Part shown: positions 47,177 through 59,600 of the stretch, in pieces
Position numbering within the stretch: position 1 is the stretch's first letter
Layout: every line of letters starts with the position of its first letter
Source: Holacanthus passer
Lineage: Eukaryota; Chordata; Actinopteri; Pomacanthidae
Length of the DNA stretch: 64,000 nt
Direction of reading: 5' to 3'
Assembly: GCA_025331565.1 (NCBI GenBank)
Contig: JAFREQ010000009.1
Coordinates: 5,569,501 to 5,633,500 of the forward strand
Translations under genes and position numbers: made by a program
The notes under the pieces: model-generated
Database searches by the model: none
The model's input: the letters and a program-made list of their open reading frames with translations, nothing else
What the model was told of the DNA's origin: nothing

Positions 47177-47429
47177 AATCGAGTCTCTCTTTAAAATATA
47201 AAAATCAGGCCTCCATTAATGATGAAGAATCTGAGCCAATAACTGCTTTCTTTACCTCGCCGTGTTAGTACATAACTCTCAGGCAAAACAGCATGTACAT
47301 CATCCTATAGGTTACTGAAGTCTGGACATGAGTTACAGCAGCTATAATGTGGTGGCTGTTTCAGTTTTATCACTCCAATTATAGTTAAAAACATGACGCC
47401 TGCATAAGTACCTGTTTGAATTTTCACTG

Positions 47430-47780
47430 GTCGGGGGGGAAAAGAATCGGAGGGAGGAGGGCCGCAGAGGGAAACTTGCACTCGACATTGTGGAGCGAGG
47501 GTTTATGAAGAGCCTATCCCCCCAGCAGGAGATGTTTTATTAGCGGTGTTTAAATGACCAGCTTGTTAAACATCAAGCGGCAGGCGGCGAGCCAGGCGGC
47601 TGTGGCCTCAGGATCCGCTGCACTGCTACATCGCTGGCTATTTTCACCCTCTTCAGAGCTTTATTTGACATGCTAGTGTGTAGACAGGGTTGTTTCGAGA
47701 CACAATAATCACTTTTAACTTAAGCTGAAACACTGGATTCCCACCTGTGAGTGGGAGTTAGGACTCGGGTGGTCCTGGGT
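47430..47780. promoter_or_regulatory. Candidate conserved non-coding element
   Basis: A GC-rich island in AT-rich desert, with GGGCCGCAGAGGGAAACTTG, TTTTATTAGCGGTGTTTAAA, GCGGCAGGCGGCGAGCCAGG and ACATCGCTGGCTATTTTCAC. The CGGGTGGTC word at 47766-47774 matches the Gli consensus at 8 of 9. It is not repetitive and has no long frame. It is the strongest-looking regulatory block far from gas1; function is inferred. Confidence 0.3.
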
Positions 47781-48384
47781 TATTCGGTATCTCCACAACG
47801 TCAGAGAGAGGAAAAAAAAAAGAAGCCGGCCATGAAGGAGAGGTTAGATAAATAAGAATCTGAAGTCTTGATGATTTAGACGCCTTGACACGCGCAGAGA
47901 ACCAACTTTAAAACAGCACATGGATATTCATTCGCACACAAAAAGCCAAAGATCAGTGGGATTTTTTTAATCAAATCAAAAGCCTTTTTTAAAAGCTTTA
48001 ATGTAAGATGTGATGTGATTCCTTTGCTCGAAGGTCATGGGAGCACATGAAAAATAAATGATCCCTGGAGAGGAAGGCTGCAGTCATGGAAAATATGGGA
48101 CATTAACTGTGTTTCTTTGATGATGATGACACAGATGGAACATCAGGAAATGGGAAAAGTCAAGCAATCACTTTGGATTCATTTTAAGGGTTATTTGTGA
48201 TCATTTCCTCTCATTCCTCTTGGTTTACATCGCTCCTGTAAACAGTTCAAGTCTGTGCATTTTTAAACTTGAAGCCAGAAATTTATCACTGGCTTCAATT
48301 AAAATGACTTACAGGAAGTTTGCAATGATAAAAGTTTGGCAAATTAGGCTGTAGGACATCGGTATAGACGTTTTTCCCTATTTT
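47781..48384. other. Intergenic, nothing recognised
   Basis: AT-rich sequence; no feature is supported. Confidence 0.3.
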
Positions 48385-48460
48385 CTGGCAGTTAATAGAC
48401 CAAAAAATTTATAGAAATAACTGACAAATTAATGGAAATAAATTCAATCTTTTGTTGATG
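48385..48460 (-). mobile_element. Fragment of the GGGCTGCAAC-ended family
   Basis: CTGGCAGTTAATAGACCAAA, AATAACTGACAAATTAATGG and AAATAAATTCAATC resemble the family's reverse-strand end (ATAGACCAAACGA then AATAATCGACAGATTAATCG). Truncated and diverged. Confidence 0.4.
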
Positions 48461-49390
48461 TTAAAACCAATTACATGAAATATTAATACACTATAATCAC
48501 TTTCTGGTTATTTCACATGTTTTAATTGGATTTTCTGCACTTGAGTTGAGGTCACGACCTTCCTGCTGCTTTGCTGAATAAAAATAAAAATAATTCTCGA
48601 CTTGATAGATTCCATAGATGAGTCCAACACAACAACAGTAAAATTCTCATATCTTGGCATGTGTGACAAATGCAGACTGCCTTGATTTATTTGCATTCGT
48701 AGCCGCCTAAAGTGCACAGACAGTAAGGAACATCAGACACTGTGCAACACAGTGTGTAAGACAATTATTCTGCGCTCTGTGCTGTCAGAAACTTGCCAGA
48801 AAAACAAAAGTTATTGCAGTATCAAAGATGGTGCACCAAATCACTTCCTGCTGACTGTCAGGCAAAACAGGGGGGATTATGGTTATATAAAAGGCAGTCT
48901 ATTTATCAAGCTTTTTCTCCATCTCAACTTTAGGTGTTATTCTTCGGATGAGCGAATTATTTCATCCTCTCTGCGAGTGTCGGTGCTGCTTGAGGGGTGA
49001 ATATGAGGACTTCTCTGGCTGGAGACAGAAAATTGGCACAGGACCCAACTTTTAAATTGAATGTAAAACCTCAAACACTTTAAAATGTTTTTTTTTTTTT
49101 TGTTTTTACTGTGGATTGCAAATAAAAGTATAATTCAGTCACTAGTGCTCTGTGAGGTTAAACATTCAATCTTTCAATCAGTAAAACTAGAGGATATTTT
49201 AAGTCTGAATATCGTTTGCATGTAATGAGGCAGCTTCAAAGTTCTTGATGCTGTAAGAGTCACCCGAACTACAGTTTATCACAATCAATATGCATCTACA
49301 TTTCTGTGCTTATGACTAAAAATGTTTTAGGTCTCATGAGCATATTTGCATTTGTTAGAGTAGTATTTTGTTAGGATGCAGTCAGATGAG
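48461..49390. other. Intergenic, nothing recognised
   Basis: A T run lies at about 49088-49101. Frames at 48508-48717 (-) and 48752-49000 (+) have no domain. Confidence 0.3.
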
Positions 49391-49505
49391 CTTTTTCCAT
49401 CTGCTTCCAGTCCTTCTTGCTTTTCTAAGCTAATCACATGCAACTTTATATTTACAGAATATATGATAATAGTACCAATATTCTCATCTATGGCAATAAA
49501 GCTAG
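49391..49505 (-). mobile_element. Diverged partial copy of the AAAGGAATAGTTTGACA family
   Basis: CATCTGCTTCCAGTCCTTCT, TTTCTAAGCTAATCACATGC, TATTTACAGAATATATGATA, ATAGTACCAATATTCTCATC and GGCAATAAAGC follow the family order in reverse orientation at lower identity. Confidence 0.5.
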
Positions 49506-52500
49506 AGTGTAATAAATCTGATGTTTGCAGTGATCACATTTCCATTTGTACTAGTCTTGCTTGATGTATCTGTGTTTAAAAGGTGACCGGCCGCTTGTAG
49601 AAGAATAAGACAAAGGCCGGGATTTTGTCAGTCTCCACCAAGGACGTAAAACATGCCCCATATATTCACAACAATATAACGTTTTTACTACAATATTTAC
49701 AGATCAGAATAGCATGTCATACTGTAGATAAGCATACAGGCAACAGACCTTGATGCCATTCCAGAAACTGAACACTTAAATTCACAGAAGACAACCTATC
49801 TCTGCAGTAACTCAAGCGACGCACTACATTTAGAAACCTTATCATCAAATCCACCTGCAACAGTCTAAATAAAGCTCTGATTGGATTGTTGGAGCACTGA
49901 GAAACACTTGTGTTAGTTTGCAGCTTGTTTGTGGTCCTGGTTACACTGAACACTAACAGGTGGCCTGGTCTGATAGTCGAAACTGTTACTGATATACTAT
50001 CACCATTTTCCATGTTCTGGCCTCTAGTAACTCCTTTGATCAAAGGAAAGAATTTGTGAAGATTTGTCTTCGCCTGAGCTTCTCTCTGGCTGGGAAACAT
50101 AAGATGGTTCTTCTGAAGAAAAACATTAAAGTTCTTATCAAACGTCCAGCAAAAACCTGTTTATAAAGTTTTCTCTCACTTCCTGACCTTTCAATAGTTT
50201 AATCTTTTTCCTGCGACAATGATGTGAACTTTTCTTTTACAGGAGCATGGACAGGCTTTTATCACCGAGTCCTGAGCTGTCTATTTGATAGATTTGACTC
50301 TGATCCTGCGAGAACTGTCCGGCATGGCTGTCCAGACTGCCTGTGATTTATCTGGTGTCTCTAGATTAAACAGTGTACACTCCTGGCAGCCTCAGAGACA
50401 AGCTGCGCTCTGAACAATTTCAAATGTAAATACAACCTGACTATGAAAATCTATCTTTGAGCTTCGGGGCTTCATTGTGTTCTCAGAGCAAACGAGGGCA
50501 GGGAGCAGGAGTCAGATGATTGACTGCGCAGGGAGTCTTCCTGCAGCTAGTGAAAAACTTAGATAGGAGTTTGAGAAAGTTGTGCAAGCCTGGAAAACCT
50601 GGGCCAAAAACCAGGAAAGTGTGCGAAGGTCACGCTGTCCTTAGCTTGACACATATGTACACAAACAAAAGCATATACGCTGATCCGATAATTCAAACAA
50701 CGTGAAAAGAGAGCAAACATTTGGTCTGAGTCTAAGCAGAACAAGCTGAACAAATTCTCCTGTACTGTGATTATATTCTATTAACCCCAGCCTGTTTTCT
50801 CTGTAAGAGGCTGAGTTGAAAGCAAATGCTGGCAGCGCAGACACAGTGCTGTATTAATGATCCACTGGGGAGTGGTTTGAGTCCAGAGCATATTTCATGA
50901 GCCAGAAGAATGAGTGCTGAGGTTTCTGGTTTAGGGTCATCTGAAGAGTCAAGACCAAACATCCCTTGTGGAGTCCCCACAGGAAGTCATCGCTAAGAGT
51001 GCAATTAGGGAGAGGAAGCCCTAGTTTTTAAGTCGTCCTCGGCCTGGGTGATAAAATGATGGTGATATGTGCTGGAGATAGACACTTCATCAATAGCAAT
51101 AAGAAAATTGTTCAATAGAAGGTTCGATAGATTCACTCAAATACATTAAATGCAAACCGCCATGAACTCATAAACAGCGTATCCTACCTCTTGATAATAG
51201 AACATGTTAAGGGTGACAAACAGCCAATCACAGACCATCGACATTACCACATGACCAGAGTTTTGGAGGAAGGTTTCTGAGTGCAGCAGTAAAGATAAGG
51301 ACCATCAAGCTTCATCTTTATCCCGAACAAGGTTTTCAAGTTACTGTTGGCACGTCTAATGTCTAGAAATGAACGAATGTCAATAGAGTATTGATGCTAA
51401 GCAGCGTGCAATTCAAACAGGGTCACTACAATTTCCAAAAGTTTCCATTTTAGGAGTTCTAAAATGCAGATGTAGAAAAAGTTATGTATTTTAAAGCAAA
51501 AACGTATTAGTGAGGGTGTAACCGCAAGTTTGATTTCCATCCCTAGTTGGGAACAGATGGGAACGGACTGTTTTCAGTGCAGTCGCAAAAATGATAATCA
51601 CCTCGCAGTCTGAGGCACTTCACAGGTTCTCTGAAATAGTGCTGTCAATTATGGCCAAAATGAAACACACTGACAGTTTAATATTGTGTTACTTGGTTGC
51701 AGCATTATTGCTGATTGACGAAGGTGAAGTGATTCAAAACCATCTGAAAGTTATCAGCTCATTTTTTTTTTTTCAAATTAGATGAGTCTATTCAATTACT
51801 TTTCATAGTTGCACTGGAAAGCTGCTAACCGCCATTCTGAAACAGTTCACGACTTTCCAAGTCTCTGCGTGTTGTTGTCTCCAACTGGGATGACTTTTAC
51901 GTGACCGCTTACTCACAAAGCTGAAAGATGTGTGTTTACGCGTCGAGGAGTTTGGCGTTCGCACCAGGCGGGCTCCCGCTCCAGCTGATTGTTTATGTTC
52001 ATTCGGGAGACCAACCACCTTCGACCAACATCAATTCAGGCAAGAGAGACACAACCACCATGTGTGAGTGTTCTCTTACTGTAAATATTTCCTTAGCTGT
52101 CGGCTGCCCTCCCTGCCAGCGCTCACATTTTAAAAAGGTGTGGGCTTAGACAGATTTAGACAGAGCAGGTTTAACTTGTCAGAGAGTAAGTGTTCTTTCA
52201 GCGAATATGTCTTTCTACATGAGAACATAAAGAAATGGGTTTTATATACCACGTTGATTAATGGAGGCTTTTTTCCTCACCAGAAAAGACCTCACCACAA
52301 ATTAGTCATTACCTACAGCAAGATGCACTTTATCTTAGATCAGTTATTCATGTAGTCTGAGGAAGTGAAAACAAGACAATACCTGAACAAAAATACACCA
52401 GATCCAAGTTAGTTTTGGCAAAAACCTGCAGGCGGGCTCAAAAAAACATTACTCCACTTTACCTCACGAATATTTTTCGTGGCTCGACTTTCACTGTGAT

Positions 52501-52524
52501 TTAGAGACATTTAATGCTGATCAT
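49506..52524. other. Intergenic, no gene recognised
   Basis: No supported gene; the longest frame (49717-50100, minus, 127 codons) has no domain. The part at 51890-52140 is GC-richer and non-repetitive, with ACGCGTCGAGGAGTTTGGCG and CCAGCTGATTGTTTATGTTC, and may be conserved. Confidence 0.25.
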
Positions 52525-52741
52525 TACAACCCCGATTCCAAGTTGGGACGCTGTAATAAAAACAGAGTGAAGTCATATGCAAACAGACTGTGTTTACTGA
52601 CAACAGTTTTACAAAGCGTTCCCAAGCCCGTGTATTAATCTCCTTCATACAATCAATCACGAGTTTGACAAAGTGTTGAACCTCGCTCCATCCTTGCTTG
52701 CGAACGACTGAGTCTTTCCAGGATGAACCTTTCATACCCAA
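52511..52741 (-). pseudogene. Transposase remnant, N-terminus fused to an internal piece by deletion
   Basis: A 76-codon frame begins at the family's usual transposase start region (MGMKGSSWKDSVVRKQGWSE). It then jumps to a downstream segment (INTRAWERFVKLLSVNTVCL) and runs out through the left terminal repeat. The catalytic core is missing, so the product cannot be an active transposase. Confidence 0.6.
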
Positions 52742-53036
52742 TCATGATACTATCACCTGTTACCAATGAACCTGTTTACCTGTGGAATGAGCCAAACAGG
52801 TGTTTTTGGATCAGTCCACAACTTTCACAGTCTTTTGTTGCTCCTGTCCCAACTTGTTTGAAACATGTTGCTGCCATCAAATTCAGCATAAGCAGATATT
52901 AACGAAAATCAATGAAGTTGATGAGGTCAAACATTAAATATATTATCTTTGTACTGTTTGAAATTGAGTATGTGTCCAAAAGGATGAGAAAATTATGCTG
53001 TTTTATTAATGTTTTACAGTGTCCCAGCTTTTATGA
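52525..53036 (-). mobile_element. Internally deleted DNA transposon with transposase remnant
   Basis: The left end after a TA (52525-52526) reads CAACCCCGATTCCAAGTTGG. The right end contains GTTTTACAGTGTCCCAGCTT (53011-53030). Internal words ACCTCGCTCCATCCTTGCTT, CACCTGTGGAATGAGCCAAA, CAGGTGTTTTTGGATCAGTC, AGTCTTTTGTTGCTCCTGTC and CAAACATTAAATATATTATC match a very common teleost element that encodes a transposase on the strand opposite the left end. I believe it is Tc1/mariner-like, but the superfamily is from memory. Full copies are well over 1 kb; here only about 510 bases remain. Confidence 0.75.
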
Positions 53037-53040
53037 TTTT

Positions 53041-53354
53041 ACACAATTAGTTGATTAATCAATTAGAAAATCAATCTGATAATTGATTAATTGTTCAAGT
53101 CATTTATGAACCAAAAAGGGCAAAAATAAACTTGTTGCAGCTTCTCAAATCTCAAAATTCTTTTACTTCCATGATAGTAAACTGAATATATTTGAGTCTT
53201 AGACAAAACAAGACATTTTAAGACATCACCATGGGAACTTCTGATATTCATTTTTTTTCCCCATTTGCTGACACTCTATAAACCAAATAAATAATTAATT
53301 GAGAAAATAACCTGTATATTAATCAATAACGTAAATAATAGTTTGTTGCAGTCC
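53041..53354 (-). mobile_element. Near-complete GGGCTGCAAC-ended repeat, reverse orientation
   Basis: Starts with AATTAGTTGATTAATCAATT, contains TTGTTGCAGCTTCTCAAATC, ATGATAGTAAACTGAATATA, AAACAAGACATTTTAAGACA, CATCACCATGGGAACTTCTG and TGACACTCTATAAACC, and ends AATAATAGTTTGTTGCAGTC. It directly abuts the transposon remnant at 52525-53036. Confidence 0.8.
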
Positions 53355-54414
53355 ATGAGACTTCACTTCACCTCCTCTAAATACTATACACATTTACAGA
53401 AGTTTGGTTAACATCATGTAAAAGCTTAGCCTTGAAAATTTGAGCATTCAAGGAATTTATTGTCAGTAAATGGATTTTACAATAAAGCCACAAAATACTA
53501 CTGTTCACAACTATTTACACACCATCAAATATCATCTCTAAAACCATCGCTCACTGTACGACCGTACAAGTTTAGGAGGAGGAATATGATTGACACATGA
53601 CATGATTTATGTTGACTTGTGAGGGGAAAGACATATTGAAATCAAACTAGGAAAAAACCCTCAGAGATACGCATTACTACATAATTGGCTCATGGTTTTC
53701 TCTTGAAAGTGATGATAGCTGTTTAAACAGTGCACAGGGGTCTGGAGCTGGTTTACTGGATCAAATTAAGTGTACCAGAATGGGACGGGCCAGTGTCCCC
53801 AAAAAGCCAATGTTTCTTGTGTGGCATTTTGTTTCACAAAGGCAAACACAAGCATGACTAATCACAGGGCAGTCTCATTTTTCTCCTTTTGCTTTTTCCA
53901 CACATTTCAGGACTTTGCACTATTTGTCTTCCTAAACTGTTTCAGCATGAAAAAAAAATTTTTTTTTATTCAAATCCAGAAAATAATGAGTGACCATAAC
54001 ACATTAGTTGGGTTTAGAAATGGTATTTTTTTTCACAATAAATAATTAGATGCTATGGCTATGCTGAAGGGAAAATATGATGTTGCTCCATTGGAATGTC
54101 TCCTCTATGTCCTGCCAAATCTGAGCTGGAAACACTTAGTAGGGAACCTGTGTGTACTAGGAACCGCTAATAATTTGCTTAAGGGAACCCACATCTGGTC
54201 GGATGGCTGAGGCAGAGGTTAAGAGTGTCGAAACTGGGCCACTGCTCCTCGCCAGTTGCAGGCTGAGAGTAGGGCCTAATGTTAAACAAAAATCTTAACT
54301 ACAGGAAATAGGCCTGTTATCATAATATAACCATTTGCCTTGGCTGACAACCAGGCTAAAATTGCTCCTTGTTTACTATTTTTGAGTAGGGCCAAAAGTT
54401 TATGGACAGATAAA
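53355..54414. other. Intergenic, nothing recognised
   Basis: An A/T homopolymer junction lies at about 53950-53968. The frame at 53770-54045 is phenylalanine-rich by AT bias and not credible. Confidence 0.3.
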
Positions 54415-54690
54415 TCACAAATCCTTCAGCAGAGCGACTGCAGCCACTGAGCTGTTTGTTTTTATTATCATGGCCAAAAAGTAGAACAAATAGACGGAAC
54501 AAGTGTGAAAAAAGGCGAGTTTGTTTGCACAGCTATCAGCTTTGTTTGAGGGCTTACATGATAATCCGAAGAGTTCCGCCCTTTCAGCTACTGAACGCTG
54601 AACGAGAGCTTCACAACTTCTTGCAACAGCTGCTTTTGGAAACGAGAGCAAACACAGAAAAGTGTTTAAAAGTTACAATCTGACTGGAAG
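54415..54690. promoter_or_regulatory. Candidate conserved non-coding element
   Basis: GTTTGTTTTTATTATCATGG, ACGGAACAAGTGTGAAAAAA, CAGCTTTGTTTGAGGGCTTA, CATGATAATCCGAAGAGTTC and GCTACTGAACGCTGAACG form a non-repetitive block with a SOX-like CTTTGTT and a TAATCC core. Short frames on both strands lack domains. The role is inferred. Confidence 0.25.
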
Positions 54691-56626
54691 GAAACCAAAA
54701 CCAACTCAACAAAATGAGGACGGAGATGTTTCTTCAGCCTGCAGAGGTTGTCGAGGGCATTTTGGGAGTTTTTAAGCGTGGTATGGTCTGAAACACTCAT
54801 TTTTTCCCTACACGTCTATTAGGGAGACAAGAGAGAACAGGTGATCAAACGAGGAGGAATTTTTGGCAAGGCATTTGTGTTTTAGCTTCGTGGATGAAAG
54901 TTGGTGTGAGTTTTGGCCTCGAGGGTCTCACCTGTACTATCCAAACTGTGTTCGACTCTGCTGACGAAGCATTCTTTCAACCCATAATTCAGCTCTTTTA
55001 TGCTATAAATTAACTCAAAGCAACAGCATTGCACAGTTTGACTCAATGTGAAAATGACTTCTGAAATCCCTCCTGAAAGACCCTGTCAGGCTGCAGCAGA
55101 GGGTCCTGAGCGCTTCAGCGGTGACCAGGAACAAGCCTCAAATCAGTGCAGTGTTTTGGCAGCTCGCCCTGCCCTGATGGGATCAGTGTTTTGGTTCCTG
55201 CGTCAGGGTGAAGCTGTCCATCAGAAATAGGTGGAACCACATCCATATGAATTGCCGCATATTTGAGGTTATTAAAGGAGGAGCTTAGTGACCTACGCTG
55301 GCACGTTGATCCTCTGTTCTGTGTATAAGAAAATTTTAGGACCCCGGGACAGCGCGGCACCCTTGTAACTGCAGCAGACCCACTGAGAGAGAAAGTAAAA
55401 GAGAAAAGACCAGCTGGGAACACTTAAAACCAAAGCTAGCATATGAAGTTTTTCCAAAGCAAAGCAAAGGTCATTTCACTTCTTTCAGTATTATATCGGC
55501 TTTTTTTTTTTTTGCTTACTTTTTATGCTCCAGTTGCAGTTTATTTTGTGTTTTGCCTGACAAAGAAAAAGTTATTTTTATGAAGTTCCTCTGAAGTTTT
55601 AAGACAAAAACATTGGAGCAGGACTGTTGAAATAAGAAATGGAGTGTACTGTCACAATGATAAAACCTCTGAGAAAGTCAAGAGTACCATCGCCAGCAAA
55701 CGGCCAAAATTGCTCCTCATAGAATTTTTTTTGACACTCAGCCCAGTTTTGAAGCTACTTGGTGTAGATTTTGTGGGTTCTGAGGCTTTGAGCGACTGGC
55801 ATCAGTGAGTCAGTTCACTTTACTTGTATTATTGTTACACAACAAGAATAATGAAACTTTGCAGATTTTCAACCATCTTTGCGTCACTACAATGTGGCCA
55901 GTCACAGCTTGTTTCTGGAGCCCCACGAATGGCCAAAAATTTAATTATTGCGGGAATAAAGCACCAGAAAACCTTTCTCAACATAAAGTGAGATTCAAGT
56001 CTTACATCGAAGTCTTGTGTACAAAATATCACACCAAGTTGTTCACGTTTGATTCCAACATTTTCACACATGAGATGAAACGCAGCATAAATCCTGAAGG
56101 GAAGCACAAAAGAAAAAGTGAGTATTGTATGCAGTGTTTTGTCCTCCTATCAGCTACACAACCAAACTGTGTCGACAACTCCAGAGGGATATAATTAATG
56201 TCTCAGACCAACAAAAAACAGATGTAATTCTGTTCATAAAGAGGCCAACGTGCAACCTCTACCGATGTATTACTGTGAAACTATTTGCTTCAGGCACTGC
56301 TACATGCTTATTTTCTTTTAACAAGGATTTCCAGGCTCATGAGTTTCTCATATTTAAGCAGTGAAACGCAAAGAGGAGAAAAGTAGACCTGCAATGAAGA
56401 AAGGTGACATTGACTATAAACCTGGGACGCTACAGGTATGAGAGGAAAGTTGGACCTTCACTGTTTGGAAAGAACTGATTCACTACGTCATTTTGCTGGA
56501 TTTGGATTTGGCACGTTTCTTTGGAAAAACAAATGTGGGGGAAAAATAATCAGCTGCAAGTGAAAGAGAGAGAAGCAGAGGTAATTATGAGCCTTTGACA
56601 CATATGTAAGGCCATGAGCTCTTTGT
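54691..56626. other. Intergenic, no gene recognised
   Basis: No gene. Overlapping opposed frames at 55805-56194 (+) and 55835-56107 (-) have no domain. A T run is at 55501-55514. Confidence 0.3.
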
Positions 56627-56656
56627 AAAAAAAAAAAAGAAAAAAGAAAAGAAAAG
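56627..56656 (+). repeat. A-rich simple repeat
   Basis: Twelve A followed by GAAAA units. Confidence 0.85.
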
Positions 56657-57330
56657 CCAACAAATGACAACACAGTGTGCAACTAATGGAGGCAGGAGTC
56701 GTTCTTCTTCTAGGATCTCATTAATATCCAACTATCTACTTAAGCCAGAGTAAAGGTTATAAAGTACAGCTATGAATGTGCTATGAAGTAAAGTGGTTGT
56801 AAAAAGATCAGACTATGGAGCCAGACACTCAAAATACCAGTTTTCTGAGCATATTACAACTTATTTTATATAATAATGAGCAGATGACAATGTGATGTTA
56901 TTTTTTTTGTGTGTGTGCCATTGCATGCTGTTTTTTTTTCCACCAGATCACTTGGTCAGATTTCTTGATTCTATATATTACATGAGTCTTTCTAAGCAAC
57001 ATGAAGTGTGCTCTGCATTTCACAAACACAAAAAAATGATCATCAGCATCTGCGAGGGTGTCAGCCAGCTTCCCAGATTTTTGTGTTTGGTCACTGTGAC
57101 TAACATGATGACTCACTTTTTAATAGGGAAATGCAGCAGGCCTCTTTGAGGTTTACAATTATTTTTAATGGAAAAACTGTTGTCAAGTCATGAGTTAGCA
57201 AAACAAATTCTTCAGTACCAACCTGGGTCATTACATGCAAAGCAGTGTTTCCCGCAGGACGGAGTCACAGCAGCGGAGGTTTTTTGTGTTTGGAAACATG
57301 TGAAACCTCTTAAAAAAAAACTTGGTATGT
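56657..57330. other. Intergenic, nothing recognised
   Basis: AT-rich with T runs at about 56899-56906 and 56931-56939; no gene. Confidence 0.3.
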
Positions 57331-57356
57331 ATAAAAAAAAAAAAAAAAAAAAAAAA
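57331..57356 (+). repeat. Poly(A) run
   Basis: About 24 consecutive A bases, possibly a retroposon tail, though no body is recognisable upstream. Confidence 0.85.
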
Positions 57357-59274
57357 TCTATTTGTTCCGCTTTCAAAGCTAGCTAGCTGTCATTCATTCT
57401 TCCAAGTATTCATTATTAACAGTACTTGTTTCCACAATTGACTTGTATCACCACAATGTTAATTTACTGGCCCCCGTGCATTTTAAGACCAGCCTCCAGG
57501 AAGACGAAAACAAACGATGCATGTTGAAAACCTACTTACTAGTGTTTCCTTGCATATTCCTAGCAAATGATTGCATTTGCTATAATGTTACTGTGCATAT
57601 TCATGTGAGGTTGCAGGACTGTTTTCCCTTCAGAGAATGATAATTCTGCATCTGTGATCAGCATCGCTTGCTTCCTTGTTGACATCCGCCTGATGCTTGT
57701 GTTACAATCATACTGACATTGTCAGGCAAGAGCAAAGTTTCTCATTTATGTGCTTTACTCTCACAAAATAATGTAACATCAGTATTAGTATCAAAAGAGA
57801 TAAGATGACATAAGGCTGCTGCTCGATGCATGTAGGAGAAACTGTGAAGAGGATTTTATATGGGACAAATCAAGAGAAGAGCATCATTGTTTGAGCAAAT
57901 GTAATCATTTTATGACATTTGTGTTAACTTTACTCGATTCTAGCTGTGGTTTTTAATGTTTTAACAGAAGGTTCTGTCCAGATGTCTATAGTTACTGCTT
58001 TTTGTTGATACTTCAATGCTATAAAAGCGTTTTCTATTCTGGAATTGGTTCCACTGCTATCACAACAAAGTATTATTTTGTTTTCAGGGTGGGACAGGTA
58101 AAAGTCTGTGTGAGACAAACCAGTAGGTTTTTGTCTGCAGGCCTATCTTAACCATCTGAGGGAACCTAAAGCACGGGGCTGTACCCAAATCTACAGACTC
58201 TTGTCGGAGTTCATTTCCCCCAAGCCTCCTCCTCTCAATGAATTCCAGATGTTTTGCAGACGAAAGTGAATTTTAAGGGGTGGAGGGGCGCTTGCAGTTG
58301 GGGGAGTTGGTTTTTTTTTTTTTCTTTTTGCACATTATGTTTAATGCATGTATGTATGCTCCCTACCTAAAAAGCAGTATAGGCCCCCTTACACATGGCA
58401 GGAGTCCAAAGTTGTGCTGAGATATTTTGCTCTTAATGTCTTAAACAAGTAGTAAAACTCACAATTCAGCTGTAAAACCAGCTAAATAATGTATATTTAC
58501 AATAAGATGCAAAAGTAGAATATACAGCTGAAATAGAAAGAGCCATACATACTATACAATTACGGCACAGTTGCCAGCGGAGAAACTATTCCAAGTCTAA
58601 TGAAGTCCTGACTTACACATCTTTGGCACAAAAAGTCCACAATTCTGTGAACCCTCAAATTCAAATAGTAGGTCATGCAAACAAGCAGAGGAGGTGTTTC
58701 AGATCTAGTGACTGTGTGTGGTCTGCCTCGCTGGAATAACCTGAGGTAATGAAGTTACGACTGGAAGAAATATACTCCTCTCTATTTTTAATAAATATCA
58801 AATCCTTCTTGCCTGAGGGCCAGATGAAAAGAAGCCTCAACCTAGTGTTCCTCTTGGCTCGTAATGAAGTGGCAGCCTCAACGCAAGATTCTCACACACA
58901 GGGAATCAAACGAAAAAATGCATGAAATGTAATTACTGTCGCTGCAGTGTCTACAAAGTCTACTGCATATGAATGTATGACAGATCCACAGATGAGATGT
59001 TTCTACTCTTGCAAACAACTGAAGTGAAAGTGTGCACTCAAGCATCACATTACATTAAAACTTCTGTAAGCATGTTTTTGCTACTTGTGGTTTGTTTTCC
59101 TTTCAAATATGAATGAGGCTGATGTGAGAAATTAGGGTTTTACCATGAACTTCCCTGACCCCTCATCAGATCCATTAAGGGATCCCTCAAACTGCTCTAA
59201 GCACCACTATCCTCGAACCAGTCTGACAGCTGCAAATCATGGTTTCATTCTCACCACGCTTTTGCCTGACTCAC
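57357..59274. other. Intergenic, nothing recognised
   Basis: No coding region is supported. A T run is at 58311-58321. Confidence 0.3.
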
Positions 59275-59600
59275 TCGACCAGAGCTGCAGACTCATTGTT
59301 TGCTTTCCTTCCTGGTAGCGGCACACGTCGGCTACCGCGCATGACATTGGCAGCAGATGTGGCGGGGCCCAGAAAAAATAAACTGGCCGACGATGATGCC
59401 ATCCGCAGAAGCTAAATATTGACTTAGCGACCTGTAATCAGATTCACACACATGACAGAATGGAAATAAACAGCAACATTTGCCCATGTCGCCTGTACCG
59501 ACCCTCCCACCACAACACAGGAACCCCAGCTTGCTGGGAAAAACCAGCCGCCTGGGGCTCTCGGCTCAGCCGATCCGGTAATGAGAACTTGCCTACGACG
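59275..59600. promoter_or_regulatory. Candidate conserved non-coding element
   Basis: A CG-containing, GC-richer block: GGTAGCGGCACACGTCGGCT, GGCAGCAGATGTGGCGGGGC, CTGGCCGACGATGATGCCAT, CAGAAGCTAAATATTGACTT, CCGCCTGGGGCTCTCGGCTC and CAGCCGATCCGGTAATGAG. It stands out from the AT-rich surroundings. A 100-codon minus-strand frame overlaps without a domain. The role is inferred. Confidence 0.28.

Noticed and set aside
57331..57356. Processed retrogene suggested by the long poly(A)
   Set aside because: No coding similarity or 3' UTR-like body is recognisable upstream.
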